The notes beneath the pieces are model-generated. The model was not told the DNA's origin and made no database searches. It saw only the letters and a list, made by a program, of their open reading frames with translations. The translations under genes were made by a program, and so were the position numbers. Below are positions 19,475 through 29,511 of a DNA stretch of 64,000 nt, piece by piece. This DNA is from Thiobaca trueperi (GTDB taxonomy: Bacteria > Pseudomonadota > Gammaproteobacteria > Chromatiales > Chromatiaceae): contig NZ_SMAO01000009.1 of assembly GCF_004342175.1 (NCBI RefSeq), forward strand, positions 62,001 to 126,000, written 5' to 3'. Each line of letters starts with the position of its first letter. Within the stretch, counting starts at the first letter, position 1.

Positions 19475-21355
19475 ATGCTTGCAAGCGATACATACGACGT
19501 GATTGTGGTCGGCGGCGGTCATGCCGGCACCGAGGCGGCGCTGGCGTCCGCCCGCTGCGGTGCGCGCACCCTGCTGCTGACCCAGAACATCGAGACCATC
19601 GGCCAGATGAGCTGCAACCCGGCCATCGGTGGTATCGGCAAGGGTCATCTGGTGCGCGAGATCGACGCGCTCGGCGGGCTCATGGCCCGCGCCGCCGACC
19701 GGGGCGGCATCCAGTTCCGCATCCTCAACGCCAGCAAGGGGCCGGCGGTACGGGCGACCCGCGCCCAGGCCGACCGTCAGCTCTACAAGGCGGCGGTGCG
19801 GGTCGCGGTTGAGAACCAGCCGGGGCTCGCCATCTTCCAGCAGGCGGTCGATGATCTCATCGTCGAGGGCGACCGCGTGGCCGGCGTCCAGACCCAGATG
19901 GGTCTGCGTTTCCTGGCCCCGGCAGTGGTGCTGACGGTCGGCACCTTTCTCGGCGGACGCATCCATGTGGGGCTGTCCAACTATGAGGGCGGGCGGGCGG
20001 GAGATCCACCCTCCAATGCGCTGGCGCGGCGTCTGCGCGAACTCCCCTTTCGGGTCGAGCGGCTCAAGACCGGCACCCCGCCGCGTCTCGACGCACGCAG
20101 CATCGATTTCAGCCGGCTGGCCGAGCAGCCGGGCGACGACCCGGTCCCGGTCTTCTCCTTCATGGGGCGACCCGAGGACCATCCGCGTCAGGTCAGTTGT
20201 CATATCGCCCATACCAATGAACGCACCCACGACATCATCCGTTCCGGGCTCTCGCGTTCGCCGCTCTATACCGGTCTGATCGAGGGCATCGGGCCGCGCT
20301 ATTGTCCGTCCATCGAGGACAAGATCGTGCGTTTCGCTGGCAAGGACTCGCATCAGATCTTTCTGGAGCCGGAGGGGCTGACGACGCATGAGGTCTATCC
20401 CAACGGCATCTCCACCAGTCTGCCCTACGACATTCAAGAAGCACTGGTGCGGTCCATTCCAGGGCTGGAGCGGGCGCACCTGCTCCGTCCCGGCTATGCG
20501 ATCGAATATGATTTTTTCGATCCGCGCGATCTCAAGCCCTCGCTGGAGACGCGCCCGGTGCCGGGGCTCTTTTTCGCCGGTCAGATCAACGGCACCACCG
20601 GCTATGAAGAGGCCGCCGCGCAGGGTCTGCTGGCCGGGACCAATGCCGCGCTTCAGGTTCAGGGGCGCGAACCCTGGCATCCGCGCCGCGACGAATCCTA
20701 TCTGGGGGTCATGGTCGATGACCTCATCACGCGCGGCACCAGCGAGCCCTATCGCATGTTCACCAGCCGTGCTGAATACCGGCTGATGCTGCGCGAGGAC
20801 AACGCCGATCTGCGTCTGACCGTAATCGGGCGTCGGCTCGGTCTGGTCGGGGAGCAGCAGTGGCGCCACTTCGAGGCCAAATGCGAGGCCATCGAGCAGG
20901 AGCGCCAGCGTCTGCGCGAAACCTGGATCCGCCCCGAGACCCTCGATCCGGCGCTGGCGACCCAAGTGCTCGGCGAACCGCTGCGCCGCGAGGCCCGCGC
21001 GCTGGAGCTGCTGGCGCGTCCTAATGTCGGCTATGCGGGCATCCGCGCCCTGACCGGCGAGCCGCCCGCGTCAGTCTCGCCCGAGGTCGCCGAACAACTG
21101 GAGATCCAGGCGCGCTATGACGGCTATATCACGCGCCAGCGCGCCGAGATCGAACGCCAGCGCGAGCAGGAGTCAAAAGTCCTGCCCGAGCATTTCGATT
21201 TCGATCAGGTGCGCGGTCTGTCGCTGGAGGTGCGCGAGAAATTCAACCGCGTCCGACCGGCGACCATCGGTCAGGCCGCGCGCATCCCCGGCGTCACCCC
21301 GGCGGCGGTTTCACTGCTGCTGATTCATCTCAGGCGTCAGGCGGGCGCTGGATGA
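19475..21355 (+). CDS. mnmG: tRNA uridine-34 carboxymethylaminomethyl-modifying enzyme MnmG
   Basis: With MnmE, MnmG adds the cmnm5 group to U34 of tRNAs reading split-box codons. FAD binding uses [14 protein letters not shown] near residue 12, and the family blocks [46 protein letters not shown] and [16 protein letters not shown] are all intact. The 626-residue length is normal. The usual downstream genes rsmG and parAB are missing; speA follows convergently. Confidence 0.96.
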   Translation: MLASDTYDVIVVGGGHAGTEAALASARCGARTLLLTQNIETIGQMSCNPAIGGIGKGHLVREIDALGGLMARAADRGGIQFRILNASKGPAVRATRAQADRQLYKAAVRVAVENQPGLAIFQQAVDDLIVEGDRVAGVQTQMGLRFLAPAVVLTVGTFLGGRIHVGLSNYEGGRAGDPPSNALARRLRELPFRVERLKTGTPPRLDARSIDFSRLAEQPGDDPVPVFSFMGRPEDHPRQVSCHIAHTNERTHDIIRSGLSRSPLYTGLIEGIGPRYCPSIEDKIVRFAGKDSHQIFLEPEGLTTHEVYPNGISTSLPYDIQEALVRSIPGLERAHLLRPGYAIEYDFFDPRDLKPSLETRPVPGLFFAGQINGTTGYEEAAAQGLLAGTNAALQVQGREPWHPRRDESYLGVMVDDLITRGTSEPYRMFTSRAEYRLMLREDNADLRLTVIGRRLGLVGEQQWRHFEAKCEAIEQERQRLRETWIRPETLDPALATQVLGEPLRREARALELLARPNVGYAGIRALTGEPPASVSPEVAEQLEIQARYDGYITRQRAEIERQREQESKVLPEHFDFDQVRGLSLEVREKFNRVRPATIGQAARIPGVTPAAVSLLLIHLRRQAGAG

Positions 21356-21377
21356 AATCTGTCCTGTCGCGCCCCGT

Positions 21378-23258
21378 TCAGTTGCCGAGATAGGTATAGC
21401 CGTACAGCCCCGCCTTCAGCTCGACGAAGAGCTGTTCGCGGGTCGGTCGGTCCAGCCCCGCCGCGTCCAGTTTGCGCCGATAGTGGGCCAGCAGGGTGCG
21501 CGGCTCGAAATGGACATAGCTCAGGAGTTCGTCGGTCGAATCGCCACGCTCGGGCTCCAGCAGCCGGTAACCGCCGGGCGCGCTGTCGTCCAGTTCCACA
21601 TTGACGGCGTCGGTATCGCCGAACAGGTTATGGATGTCCCCCAGGATTTCCTGATAGGCGCCGACCATGAAGAAACCGAGCAGATAGGGCGCATGCAGAC
21701 CGGCGCCCGCGTGCACCGGCAGGCTGGCCTCGACCCCGCCCTCATCGACATACTGGTCGATGCAGCCGTCTGAATCGCAGGTGAGATCATGCACCACCGC
21801 CCGCGCCTCGGGGATCTCGTCGAGACGCTGGATGGGCACGATGGGAAAGATCTGATCAAGCGCCCAGATGTCCGGCAGCGACTGAAAGAGCGAGAAATTG
21901 CAGAAGAGCTTGTCCGCCAGCAGCGCATTGACCTCGTCTGCCAGTTCGCGATGACGGCGGATGCCCGGATCGAGCCGCACGGCCAGCCGACGGCAGATGG
22001 CGAAGAACAGCTCCTCCGCCCGCGCCCGACCGGTCAGATCGAGTTGATCCTGCGCGAAGCGTTCGCGGGCGGTGTCGAGCAGTTCGCGCGATTCGGCATA
22101 GACCTCCTGTGGCGACGAATCGGCAACGGCGCGCAACTGGCTGACCAGCGCATCCAGGGTGGCATCGCCCTCGCTGTCCTGCGGCGTCACGTCCAGCCCG
22201 CCGGCCGCTTCGCGGTCGATGACATTGGCGATCAGCACCGCATGATGTGCGGTCATGGCGCGGCCCGACTCGCTGAACAGATCCGGTTCTGGCAGGCCGC
22301 GACGGCGGCATTCGGCGGCGACGGTGTTGACGATGGCGGTGGCGTAACCCTCGAAGCCATAGTTCACCGAGCAGTAATTGCGGGTGCGGGTGCCTTCGTA
22401 GTCCACCCCGAGACCGCCGCCCACGTCGATGACGCCGACCGGCGCGCCGAGACGCCGCAGCTCGGCATAGAAACGCACCAGCTCGGCCACGCCGGAGCGG
22501 ATGTCCTGGAGATTCGGGATCTGCGAACCGAGATGGGCGTGCAGCAACTGGAGCCAGTCCAGCCGCCCGGCCTGCTTCAGTGTCGAAACCAGTTCCAGGA
22601 TCTGATTCGCCGCCAGACCGAACTTGGCCTTCTCGCCCCCACTGCTCTGCCAGTTGCCCGCCGCCGCCGCCGCCAGCCGCACCCGCACGCCGAGCAGGGG
22701 TTCGACCCCGAGCCGTTCGGCCTCCTCCAGAATCAGCGGCACCTCGGACGGCTTTTCGATCACCAGATAAACCCGCAGCCCCAGCCGCCGCCCGATCAAC
22801 GCCAGCCGGATGTATTCACGATCCTTATAGCCATTGCACACCACCAGCCCGCCGGGCGGCGAGAGCGCCAGCACCGCCATCAGCTCCGGCTTGCTGCCGG
22901 CCTCCAGGCCCGCGTGACCCGAGTGCAGGATCTCGCGCACCACGCCCGCCTGCTGATTGACCTTGATCGGATAGACCGGCTGATAGCGTCCCTGATAACC
23001 GCAGACCGCGCTGGCCTCGACGAAGGCCCGATGCAGCGAGCGCACCCGATGACGCAGGATGTCGCTGAAACGCACCAGCACCGGCAGCGAGAGCCCTTCC
23101 GCCTCGATCTGACCGGCCAGTTCCGGGAGATTGATCTCGATTGGCCCGTGCGGATCCGGGCGGGCGCAGAGATGACCTGCTGCGTTGATGCCGAAATAGC
23201 CTTCGCCCCAGCGGTCGATGGCGTAGATGTCGGTGCAGCGTTGGATGGCGTGGTCCAT
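21378..23258 (-). CDS. speA: Biosynthetic arginine decarboxylase
   Basis: A PLP enzyme that converts arginine to agmatine, the entry to putrescine synthesis. At 626 residues it is the SpeA type. The PLP Lys lies in YPIKVNQQ near residue 100, the Gly-rich phosphate site in DVGGGLGVDYEGTR, and SESGRAMTAHHAVLIANV is conserved. The C-terminus GYTYLGN matches the family. Convergent with mnmG and divergent from folD. Confidence 0.95.
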   Translation of the reverse strand: MDHAIQRCTDIYAIDRWGEGYFGINAAGHLCARPDPHGPIEINLPELAGQIEAEGLSLPVLVRFSDILRHRVRSLHRAFVEASAVCGYQGRYQPVYPIKVNQQAGVVREILHSGHAGLEAGSKPELMAVLALSPPGGLVVCNGYKDREYIRLALIGRRLGLRVYLVIEKPSEVPLILEEAERLGVEPLLGVRVRLAAAAAGNWQSSGGEKAKFGLAANQILELVSTLKQAGRLDWLQLLHAHLGSQIPNLQDIRSGVAELVRFYAELRRLGAPVGVIDVGGGLGVDYEGTRTRNYCSVNYGFEGYATAIVNTVAAECRRRGLPEPDLFSESGRAMTAHHAVLIANVIDREAAGGLDVTPQDSEGDATLDALVSQLRAVADSSPQEVYAESRELLDTARERFAQDQLDLTGRARAEELFFAICRRLAVRLDPGIRRHRELADEVNALLADKLFCNFSLFQSLPDIWALDQIFPIVPIQRLDEIPEARAVVHDLTCDSDGCIDQYVDEGGVEASLPVHAGAGLHAPYLLGFFMVGAYQEILGDIHNLFGDTDAVNVELDDSAPGGYRLLEPERGDSTDELLSYVHFEPRTLLAHYRRKLDAAGLDRPTREQLFVELKAGLYGYTYLGN

Positions 23259-23339
23259 GAGACAGGATCTCGATCAAGATTTTGGAGCGGGGATGGTAGA
23301 GTGAATGGCAGAACCTGCCTAGTGCAGACACGGCGCACG

Positions 23340-23368
23340 TTTTCATCCGCCGTGCCCCTCGCTATGAT
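23340..23368 (+). promoter_or_regulatory. Candidate sigma-70 promoter for folD
   Basis: TTTTCA at 23340-23345 and TATGAT at 23363-23368 are separated by 17 bases and lie 31 bases upstream of the folD ATG. Match and spacing are good for a housekeeping promoter. Confidence 0.5.
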
Positions 23369-23398
23369 GCGACTCCGACATTGCACGACAGGATCACC

Positions 23399-24262
23399 AT
23401 GAGCGCACAGCTTCTCGATGGCCAGGCCATCGCCGCGGATCTCCGCGCGTCAATCAAAGAAAACGTCGATACCATTCTGGCTGCGGGAGGACGCCCCCCC
23501 GGACTCGCGGTTGTGCTGGTGGGCGCCAATCCCGCGTCGCAGGTCTATGTGCGCAACAAGCGCAAGGCGTGCGCCGAGGTCGGTTTTCACTCCGTCCTGC
23601 ACGAACTGCCGGATTCCACCAGTCAGACCGATCTGCTCGAACTGATCGACCGGCTCAATGCCGATCCCGCCATCAATGGGATTCTGGTCCAGCTCCCGCT
23701 GCCGGCTCATCTGGACGAAATGGCCGTGACCGAGCGTATCCTGCCGACGAAGGATGTCGATGGGTTCCATCCCTACAACGTCGGGCGGCTGGTCTTGCGG
23801 ACGCCGCTGCTGCGCCCCTGCACGCCCAAAGGCATCATGACCATGCTGGCGCGCACCGGGCGGCAACTGGAAGGGCTCGACGCCGTCGTCATCGGTCAGT
23901 CCAACATCGTCGGGCGACCGATGGCGCTGGAACTGCTGGCGGCCCGCTGTACCGTCACCATCTGCCACAGCCGGACCAAGGATCTGGCTGAGAAGGCGCG
24001 CAACGCCGATCTGCTGGTCGCGGCAGTGGGGCGTGCGCGCTTCGTGCCGGGCGACTGGATCAAGGAAGGCGCCATCGTCATTGATGTGGGCATCAATCGC
24101 GGCGAAGACGGCAAGCTGGTCGGGGACGTGGATTTCGCCGCCTGCGCCGAGCGCGCCGCCTGGATCACGCCGGTCCCCGGTGGCGTCGGTCCCATGACCA
24201 TCGCCACCCTGCTGGAAAATACCTTGCAGGCTGCCGTGCTGCATGCAGGCGAGGCACACTGA
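23399..24262 (+). CDS. folD: Methylenetetrahydrofolate dehydrogenase/cyclohydrolase
   Basis: A bifunctional one-carbon enzyme that interconverts methylene-, methenyl- and formyl-tetrahydrofolate using NADP. Conserved blocks are [13 protein letters not shown] with the catalytic Lys, [47 protein letters not shown] and [19 protein letters not shown]. The ATG at 23399 has AGGA 6 bases upstream; the product is 287 residues. Monocistronic. Confidence 0.96.
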   Translation: MSAQLLDGQAIAADLRASIKENVDTILAAGGRPPGLAVVLVGANPASQVYVRNKRKACAEVGFHSVLHELPDSTSQTDLLELIDRLNADPAINGILVQLPLPAHLDEMAVTERILPTKDVDGFHPYNVGRLVLRTPLLRPCTPKGIMTMLARTGRQLEGLDAVVIGQSNIVGRPMALELLAARCTVTICHSRTKDLAEKARNADLLVAAVGRARFVPGDWIKEGAIVIDVGINRGEDGKLVGDVDFAACAERAAWITPVPGGVGPMTIATLLENTLQAAVLHAGEAH

Positions 24263-24290
24263 TGCAGTAACTTGGGAATGCCGAGGTCGT

Positions 24291-24339
24291 TCGTTGTCGT
24301 TGTCGTAATCGAAGTTTCGCAAGCCGACAACGACAACGA
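24291..24339. repeat. Long hairpin downstream of folD
   Basis: TCGTTGTCGTTGTCG at 24291-24305 is exactly complementary to 24325-24339, with a 19-base loop. It may end folD transcription or be a dispersed palindrome. No T-run follows the stem. Confidence 0.5.
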
Positions 24340-24533
24340 TCAGAGACGGTCCCGGAACATCTGCACGGCTGCACGAACGCAACGCGCGTTTAATTCCGCG
24401 CCACGGATCCTCATCAACAATTGTTGGATCTGGCGCCGGTTTCATCCTGTCGAAACATGTTGCATCGGAGAATCGCCCTGGATCGGCAGCCGTAACCATT
24501 CATCAATCCGTGAGTCATTGAGGGGAGATGGCG

Positions 24534-24992
24534 ATGATCGATGGCGTCATGACCTGGATCGGGATGCATCAGGCGTTGAGTCTCTGGCTGGCCGGGCTGT
24601 CCGCCGCGATCTTTGTGGTTTCACTGTTGTCTCTGCCGTTTCTGGCGGCGCGTATTCCCGAGTATTATTTCAGCGACGCCCGGCGTCACCGCAGTCATTT
24701 CAGGGGACTGCACCCTCTGGCCTATCTGGCGCTGCGCGTCTTTAAGAATCTGCTCGGCTGGCTGCTCATCCTCTCAGGTCTCTTCATGCTGGTTCTGCCG
24801 GGGCAGGGGCTGCTGACCATCCTCATGGGGTTGCTGCTGAGTGATTTTCCGGGGAAATTCACGCTGGAACGGCGTCTTGCCAGCAATCCCAGGGTTCTGG
24901 GGGCGATCAACTGGCTGCGCGCTCGCAGTGGACAGCCGCCGTTGCGCGCGCCCTCCATCCGTGGGGCTGATGACTCCAGGCCGTCATCCTGA
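24534..24992 (+). CDS. Small inner-membrane protein with PGPGW-like motif
   Basis: About 152 residues with helices near 15-40 and a hairpin of two near 68-105. The second carries LPGQGLLTILMGLLLSDFPGK, resembling the PGPGW motif of a family of uncharacterised transmembrane proteins. GAGGGGAG lies 6 bases before the ATG at 24534; an ATG at 24528 is also in frame. Function is unknown. The 3' end overlaps xseA by 9 bases on the opposite strand. Confidence 0.7.
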   Translation: MIDGVMTWIGMHQALSLWLAGLSAAIFVVSLLSLPFLAARIPEYYFSDARRHRSHFRGLHPLAYLALRVFKNLLGWLLILSGLFMLVLPGQGLLTILMGLLLSDFPGKFTLERRLASNPRVLGAINWLRARSGQPPLRAPSIRGADDSRPSS

Positions 24993-26387
24993 ATCGTTGA
25001 GGGCTGAATGCCGGTCATCCTGCGGGGATGATGGCTTCGCACCGGTTGACTCCACGACCGCCGCCAGTGTTCCGTCCGCGATCCGCACCTGAATGCGCGT
25101 GCCGGGCGCGGTTTGGTGTGGATCCCGAATGATCGCGCCATCCGGCAGGCGCGTGACGATAGCATAGCCCCGCGCCAGCGTGGCCAGTGGGCTGCGGGCG
25201 TCGAGCCCGGCGAGGGCGCGCCCGAGACGCCCCCGTCGCTGTTCCAGTGCCTGCGCCTGTGACCAGATGAGCTGTTGACTGAGCGATCTGAGCCTTGCCT
25301 GGTCGCGCTCCAGACGCCGCTCCGGTGAACCGGCGGCGAGACGCGCCGCGACCGGCTGAAACTGATTGCGCGCCTGCGTCAGACGCGCGGCGATGAGGTT
25401 CGACAACCGCTGCCGGATGTAATCGAGACGCTGCGACTGCTGTTGCAAACGGGCGGTCGGGTGCAGCTGGGTCAGATGACGCGCAAGGGTGCTGAGTTGC
25501 TGTCGGACCAGATCGAAACGGCGTTGCCGCGCATTGAGCAGACGCGCGCTCAGTGCCTGGAGCCGCTGCCGGACATGCTCGACCGAGGGCGCGACCAGTT
25601 CGGCCGCCGCTGAGGGCGTGGCGGCCCGCCGGTCAGCAACCAGATCGGCCAGGGTGACGTCGGTCTCGTGACCCACTCCGCTGACCACCGGGATGCTGGA
25701 GGCGCGAATGGCCCGTGCCAGCGATTCGTCATTGAAGGCATTGAGATCTTCCAGCGACCCGCCGCCGCGTGCCAGGATGAGCACGTCGCACTCGTTGCGG
25801 GCATTGGCGAGCGCCAGCGCGGCCAGCAGCGAGGCGGCGGCGCCTTCACCCTGCACCTGAGCCGGATAGATGACGACCGGCAGGGCGCTGAACCGGCGTT
25901 TGAGCACCGCGAGCAGATCGCGCACGGCGGCCCCCGTGGGTGAAGTGATCAGACCCACCTGACGCGGAAAGGCGGGCAGAGGGCGTTTGACCGACTCGGC
26001 AAAGAGTCCCTCAGCGGCAAGCCTCTGCCTGAGTCGCTCGAACGCCACCCGCAGCGCGCCTTCGCCGCCCGGCTCCAGGTGTTCGATGACCAACTGGAAA
26101 TCGCCGCGCGGCTCATAAAGCGTCACCCGCGCACGCGCCAGCACCTGCTGACCGTTCTCGGGCCGGAAGGCCAGCAACAGACGTTTGGCGCGGAACATGG
26201 CGCAGCGCACCTGCGCCGCCTCGTCCTTGAGGCTGAAATAGAGATGTCCCGAGGCGGGCTGGGCCAGATTCGAGATCTCACCGCGCACCCAGAGCAGCGG
26301 AAAACTGCCGTCGAGTACTGCGCGCACCTCGCTCGTCAGGCGCGCCACGCTGTAGATGTCGCGGGAAAAGTCCAGTGTTGAATCCAC
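24984..26387 (-). CDS. xseA: Exodeoxyribonuclease VII large subunit
   Basis: The large subunit of the single-strand exonuclease ExoVII. An OB fold spans residues 5-100 ([25 protein letters not shown] is the family block, here beginning LLWVRG), then the catalytic core [59 protein letters not shown], then coiled coil. The family N-terminus begins near [16 protein letters not shown] at 26387 and an ATG at 26438 are both possible starts; both lie in or beyond an R1 half-unit, so the repeat touches the coding start. xseB is not adjacent. Confidence 0.92.
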   Translation of the reverse strand: MDSTLDFSRDIYSVARLTSEVRAVLDGSFPLLWVRGEISNLAQPASGHLYFSLKDEAAQVRCAMFRAKRLLLAFRPENGQQVLARARVTLYEPRGDFQLVIEHLEPGGEGALRVAFERLRQRLAAEGLFAESVKRPLPAFPRQVGLITSPTGAAVRDLLAVLKRRFSALPVVIYPAQVQGEGAAASLLAALALANARNECDVLILARGGGSLEDLNAFNDESLARAIRASSIPVVSGVGHETDVTLADLVADRRAATPSAAAELVAPSVEHVRQRLQALSARLLNARQRRFDLVRQQLSTLARHLTQLHPTARLQQQSQRLDYIRQRLSNLIAARLTQARNQFQPVAARLAAGSPERRLERDQARLRSLSQQLIWSQAQALEQRRGRLGRALAGLDARSPLATLARGYAIVTRLPDGAIIRDPHQTAPGTRIQVRIADGTLAAVVESTGAKPSSPQDDRHSALNDSG

Positions 26388-26422
26388 TCGAAACCCGGTA
26401 TTTCGCGCTGGGCGCGGTTTAA
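26384..26422 (+). repeat. R1 type B half-unit at the xseA start
   Basis: CACTCGAAACC, then a TTTCGC core, then GGGCGCGGTTTAA align with the right half of the type B unit at 9259-9343. The left half is missing. It spans the GTG start of xseA and, if translation starts at 26438, contributes codons. Confidence 0.65.
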
Positions 26423-26439
26423 CACGCAATTTTGGCAAG

Positions 26440-26468
26440 TTTACCGCCAGGATTTGAAATCCTATACT
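26440..26468 (+). promoter_or_regulatory. Candidate sigma-70 promoter for guaB
   Basis: TTTACC at 26440-26445 and TATACT at 26463-26468 are 17 bases apart, 49 bases upstream of the guaB ATG. Confidence 0.55.
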
Positions 26469-26516
26469 CAGCGGTTACTTTCCAGTCTTTGGAAGCGATT
26501 CGCGGAGTCCCATCCC

Positions 26517-27980
26517 ATGCGCCTGATCCAGGAAGCCCTCACCTTCGACGATGTCCTGCTCGTTCCCGCCCATTCCAGGGTGCTGCCGAACGAGGTCGAT
26601 TTCCACACCAAACTGACCCGCGAGATCGAGCTGCGGATTCCGCTGGTCTCAGCTGCCATGGATACCGTGACCGAGTCCCGACTGGCGATCACCATGGCGC
26701 TGGAAGGCGGCATCGGCATCATTCACAAGAACATGAGCGCCGAGCGCCAGGCGCGCGAGGTGCTGACGGTCAAGAAATACGAGAGCGGCATCATCCGCAA
26801 TCCCATCACGGTCTCGCCCGACATCAGCATCGGCGAGGTCGTCAAGCTGACCCACGCCAATAACATCTCCGGCGTGCCGGTGACCGAGAACGGCAAGCTG
26901 GTCGGCATCGTCACCGGACGCGATCTGCGTTTCGAGACCCGCATGAACGCGCCGGTCTCGGCCATCATGACCCCTCAGGAACGCCTCGTCACGGTCCTTG
27001 AAGGCTCCAGTCGTGCTGATGTGGTCAAGCTGCTGCATGAGCATCGCATCGAGAAGGTACTGGTGGTCAATGACCGCTTCGAGCTGCGCGGACTCATCAC
27101 CGTCAAGGACATCCAGAAGGCCAAGGACTTCCCCAAGGCGTCGCGCGACACCCATGAGCGGCTGCGCTGCGGCGCGGCAGTCAGTGTTGGCAAGGGCACC
27201 GAGGAGCGCATCGCCGCGCTGGTCGAGGCGGGAGTCGATGTGATCGTGGTCGATACCGCCCACGGTCACTCGCAGGGCGTGCTCGACCGGGTGAAATGGG
27301 TCAAGACCCACTACCCTGATTTGCAGGTCATCGGCGGGAATATCGCGACCGCTGACGCGGCGCACGCGCTGGTGGAGGCTGGAGCGGACGCAGTGAAGGT
27401 CGGGATTGGACCTGGATCAATTTGCACCACCCGCATCGTCGCCGGTGTCGGCGTCCCGCAGATCACCGCCGTTGCCAATGTCACCGAGGCGCTGGAAGGG
27501 ACCGGTGTGCCGACCATCGCCGATGGCGGACTGCGTTACTCGGGCGATGTCGCCAAGGTCATCGCCGCTGGCGCGCACAGCGTCATGATCGGCGGCATGT
27601 TCGCCGGTACCGACGAGGCGCCGGGCGAGGTCGAGATCTATCAGGGGCGTTCCTACAAGTCCTATCGCGGCATGGGCTCGCTGGGCGCGATGGGCGCGTC
27701 CGAAGGCTCCAGCGACCGCTATTTCCAGGAAGATACCGAAAAGGAAAAGCTGGTTCCCGAGGGCATCGAGGGGCGCGTGCCCTATAAGGGCAGCCTGTTG
27801 AACGTCATTCATCAACTGGTCGGGGGCCTGGGCTCCAGCATGGGCTACACCGGCTGCGCCACCATCGAAGAGATGCGCACCAAACCGCAGTTCGTGCGCG
27901 TCAGCACCGCCGGCATGCGCGAGTCGCATGTCCATGATGTCCAGATCACCAAGGAAGCGCCCAATTACCGGATCGATTGA
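26517..27980 (+). CDS. guaB: IMP dehydrogenase
   Basis: This NAD-dependent enzyme oxidises IMP to XMP, the committed step to GMP. The ATG at 26517 gives [20 protein letters not shown], the family N-terminus, and 487 residues. Two CBS domains interrupt the barrel (about residues 90-205). The catalytic Cys is in [18 protein letters not shown] and the mobile flap is near [12 protein letters not shown]. It is first in guaB-phrB-guaA. Confidence 0.96.
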   Translation: MRLIQEALTFDDVLLVPAHSRVLPNEVDFHTKLTREIELRIPLVSAAMDTVTESRLAITMALEGGIGIIHKNMSAERQAREVLTVKKYESGIIRNPITVSPDISIGEVVKLTHANNISGVPVTENGKLVGIVTGRDLRFETRMNAPVSAIMTPQERLVTVLEGSSRADVVKLLHEHRIEKVLVVNDRFELRGLITVKDIQKAKDFPKASRDTHERLRCGAAVSVGKGTEERIAALVEAGVDVIVVDTAHGHSQGVLDRVKWVKTHYPDLQVIGGNIATADAAHALVEAGADAVKVGIGPGSICTTRIVAGVGVPQITAVANVTEALEGTGVPTIADGGLRYSGDVAKVIAAGAHSVMIGGMFAGTDEAPGEVEIYQGRSYKSYRGMGSLGAMGASEGSSDRYFQEDTEKEKLVPEGIEGRVPYKGSLLNVIHQLVGGLGSSMGYTGCATIEEMRTKPQFVRVSTAGMRESHVHDVQITKEAPNYRID

Positions 27981-28001
27981 ACGCCTGACAATCGACTGTC
28001 A

Positions 28002-29456
28002 ATGACCGCGATTCTCTGGTTCCGGCGCGATCTGCGTCTCGACGACAATCCGGCGCTCGTCAGCGCCATTGCCGACGGGATGCCGGTCATCCCGGTGTAT
28101 ATTCATGCGCCAGACGAGGAAGCGTCCTGGGCGCGGGGCGCGGCGAGTCGCTGGTGGCTGCATCACAGTCTGCTGGCGCTCGACGCCTCCCTGCGCCGGC
28201 TCGGCAGCCGGCTGTGGATCGCGCGCGGCGACAGTCTGGCCGAGTTGCGCCGAATCGCGGCTGTCACCGGCGCGACGCGCGTGGTCTGGAACCGGCTCTA
28301 TGATCCGGTGATCCGTGAGCGCGACACGCAGATCAAGCAGGCGCTGAAGGCAGACGGATTGGATTGCGCGAGCCATAACGCCACGCTGCTGTTCGAGCCG
28401 TGGGACATCGCCACCGCCGAAGGCCGGCCCTATCGTGTTTTCAGCGCCTTCTGGCGCGCCTGCGCGAAACGGCTGTGCGAGCCGTCTCCGCTGCCGGCCC
28501 CGAGCACACTGCCCGCCGGACCTGACTTGGAGAAAGGGCTCGCGGTGGAGGATCTGGGGCTCCTGCCCCGTTTCCTCTGGGATACGGGTCTGCGCGCGGC
28601 TTGGACGCCGGGCGAATCGGCGGCGCTTGCCTCTGCGACCGCTTTTCTCGATGAGCGGGTTGCCGTCTATGGCGCGGCGCGCGATCTGCCCGGCATCCCC
28701 GGCACCTCGCGGCTGTCGCCTCATCTGCATCTTGGCGAAATCAGCCCGCGCCGCTTGCTGACGATGGTGATCGCGCGCCATGGCGATCCGACCGCCGCGC
28801 GGGTGGAGGCCTTCGTGCGTGAACTGGGCTGGCGTGAATTCGCCTATCACCTGCTCTACCATTTCCCGCGCACGACCGACGAACCACTGGATGCACGCTT
28901 CGCCGCCTTTCCCTGGCGCGGCGCTGAGGCCAGCGAGGATCTGGCCGCCTGGCAACAGGGACGAACCGGCATCCCGCTGGTCGATGCCGGAATGCGCGAA
29001 CTCTGGCACAGCGGCTGGATGCACAATCGGGTGCGGATGGTGGCGGCCTCGCTGCTGACCAAGAATCTGCGGCTGCCCTGGCAGAGCGGCGCACGCTGGT
29101 TCTGGGAGACGCTGGTCGATGCCGATCTGGCCTCCAATACGCTTGGCTGGCAGTGGACCGCTGGCTGTGGCGCCGATGCCGCGCCCTATTTTCGGGTCTT
29201 CAACCCGGTGCGCCAGGGCGAACGCTTCGACCCGCAGGGCGTCTATGTGCGGCGCTGGTGTCCCGAGCTGGCGCGACTGCCGGACACCTGCATCCATCAG
29301 CCCTGGACCGCCTCCCAGGCCGTTCTGACGGCGTGCGGGGTGCGGCTCGGTCGCGATTATCCGCTGCCGATCCTCGATCTTGCGGCGTCGCGTCAAGTGG
29401 CGCTCGCCGCCTGGTCAGACACCCGTTTAACCGCCGATGCCCTGGAATCGCGTTGA
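28002..29456 (+). CDS. phrB: Deoxyribodipyrimidine photolyase
   Basis: A light-driven repair enzyme for cyclobutane pyrimidine dimers, 484 residues. The N-terminal antenna-binding domain starts ILWFRRDLRLDDNPAL; the FAD domain carries GTSRLSPHLHLGEISPR, WREFAYHLLYHFP, MHNRVRMV and LGWQWTAGCGADAAPYFRVFNP, with the electron-transfer Trp residues. The gene sits 21 bases after guaB and 55 bases before guaA, splitting the usual guaBA pair. It is probably cotranscribed with them. Confidence 0.95.
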   Translation: MTAILWFRRDLRLDDNPALVSAIADGMPVIPVYIHAPDEEASWARGAASRWWLHHSLLALDASLRRLGSRLWIARGDSLAELRRIAAVTGATRVVWNRLYDPVIRERDTQIKQALKADGLDCASHNATLLFEPWDIATAEGRPYRVFSAFWRACAKRLCEPSPLPAPSTLPAGPDLEKGLAVEDLGLLPRFLWDTGLRAAWTPGESAALASATAFLDERVAVYGAARDLPGIPGTSRLSPHLHLGEISPRRLLTMVIARHGDPTAARVEAFVRELGWREFAYHLLYHFPRTTDEPLDARFAAFPWRGAEASEDLAAWQQGRTGIPLVDAGMRELWHSGWMHNRVRMVAASLLTKNLRLPWQSGARWFWETLVDADLASNTLGWQWTAGCGADAAPYFRVFNPVRQGERFDPQGVYVRRWCPELARLPDTCIHQPWTASQAVLTACGVRLGRDYPLPILDLAASRQVALAAWSDTRLTADALESR

Positions 29457-29511
29457 TTTTGTCCATTCCTGTCCATCGCTATTTTCCACCGACCACTGAT
29501 CTTGCAGCCTC

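Noticed and set aside
19448-20965. A 505-codon minus-strand frame opposite mnmG
   Set aside because: Shadow of mnmG; no family features.
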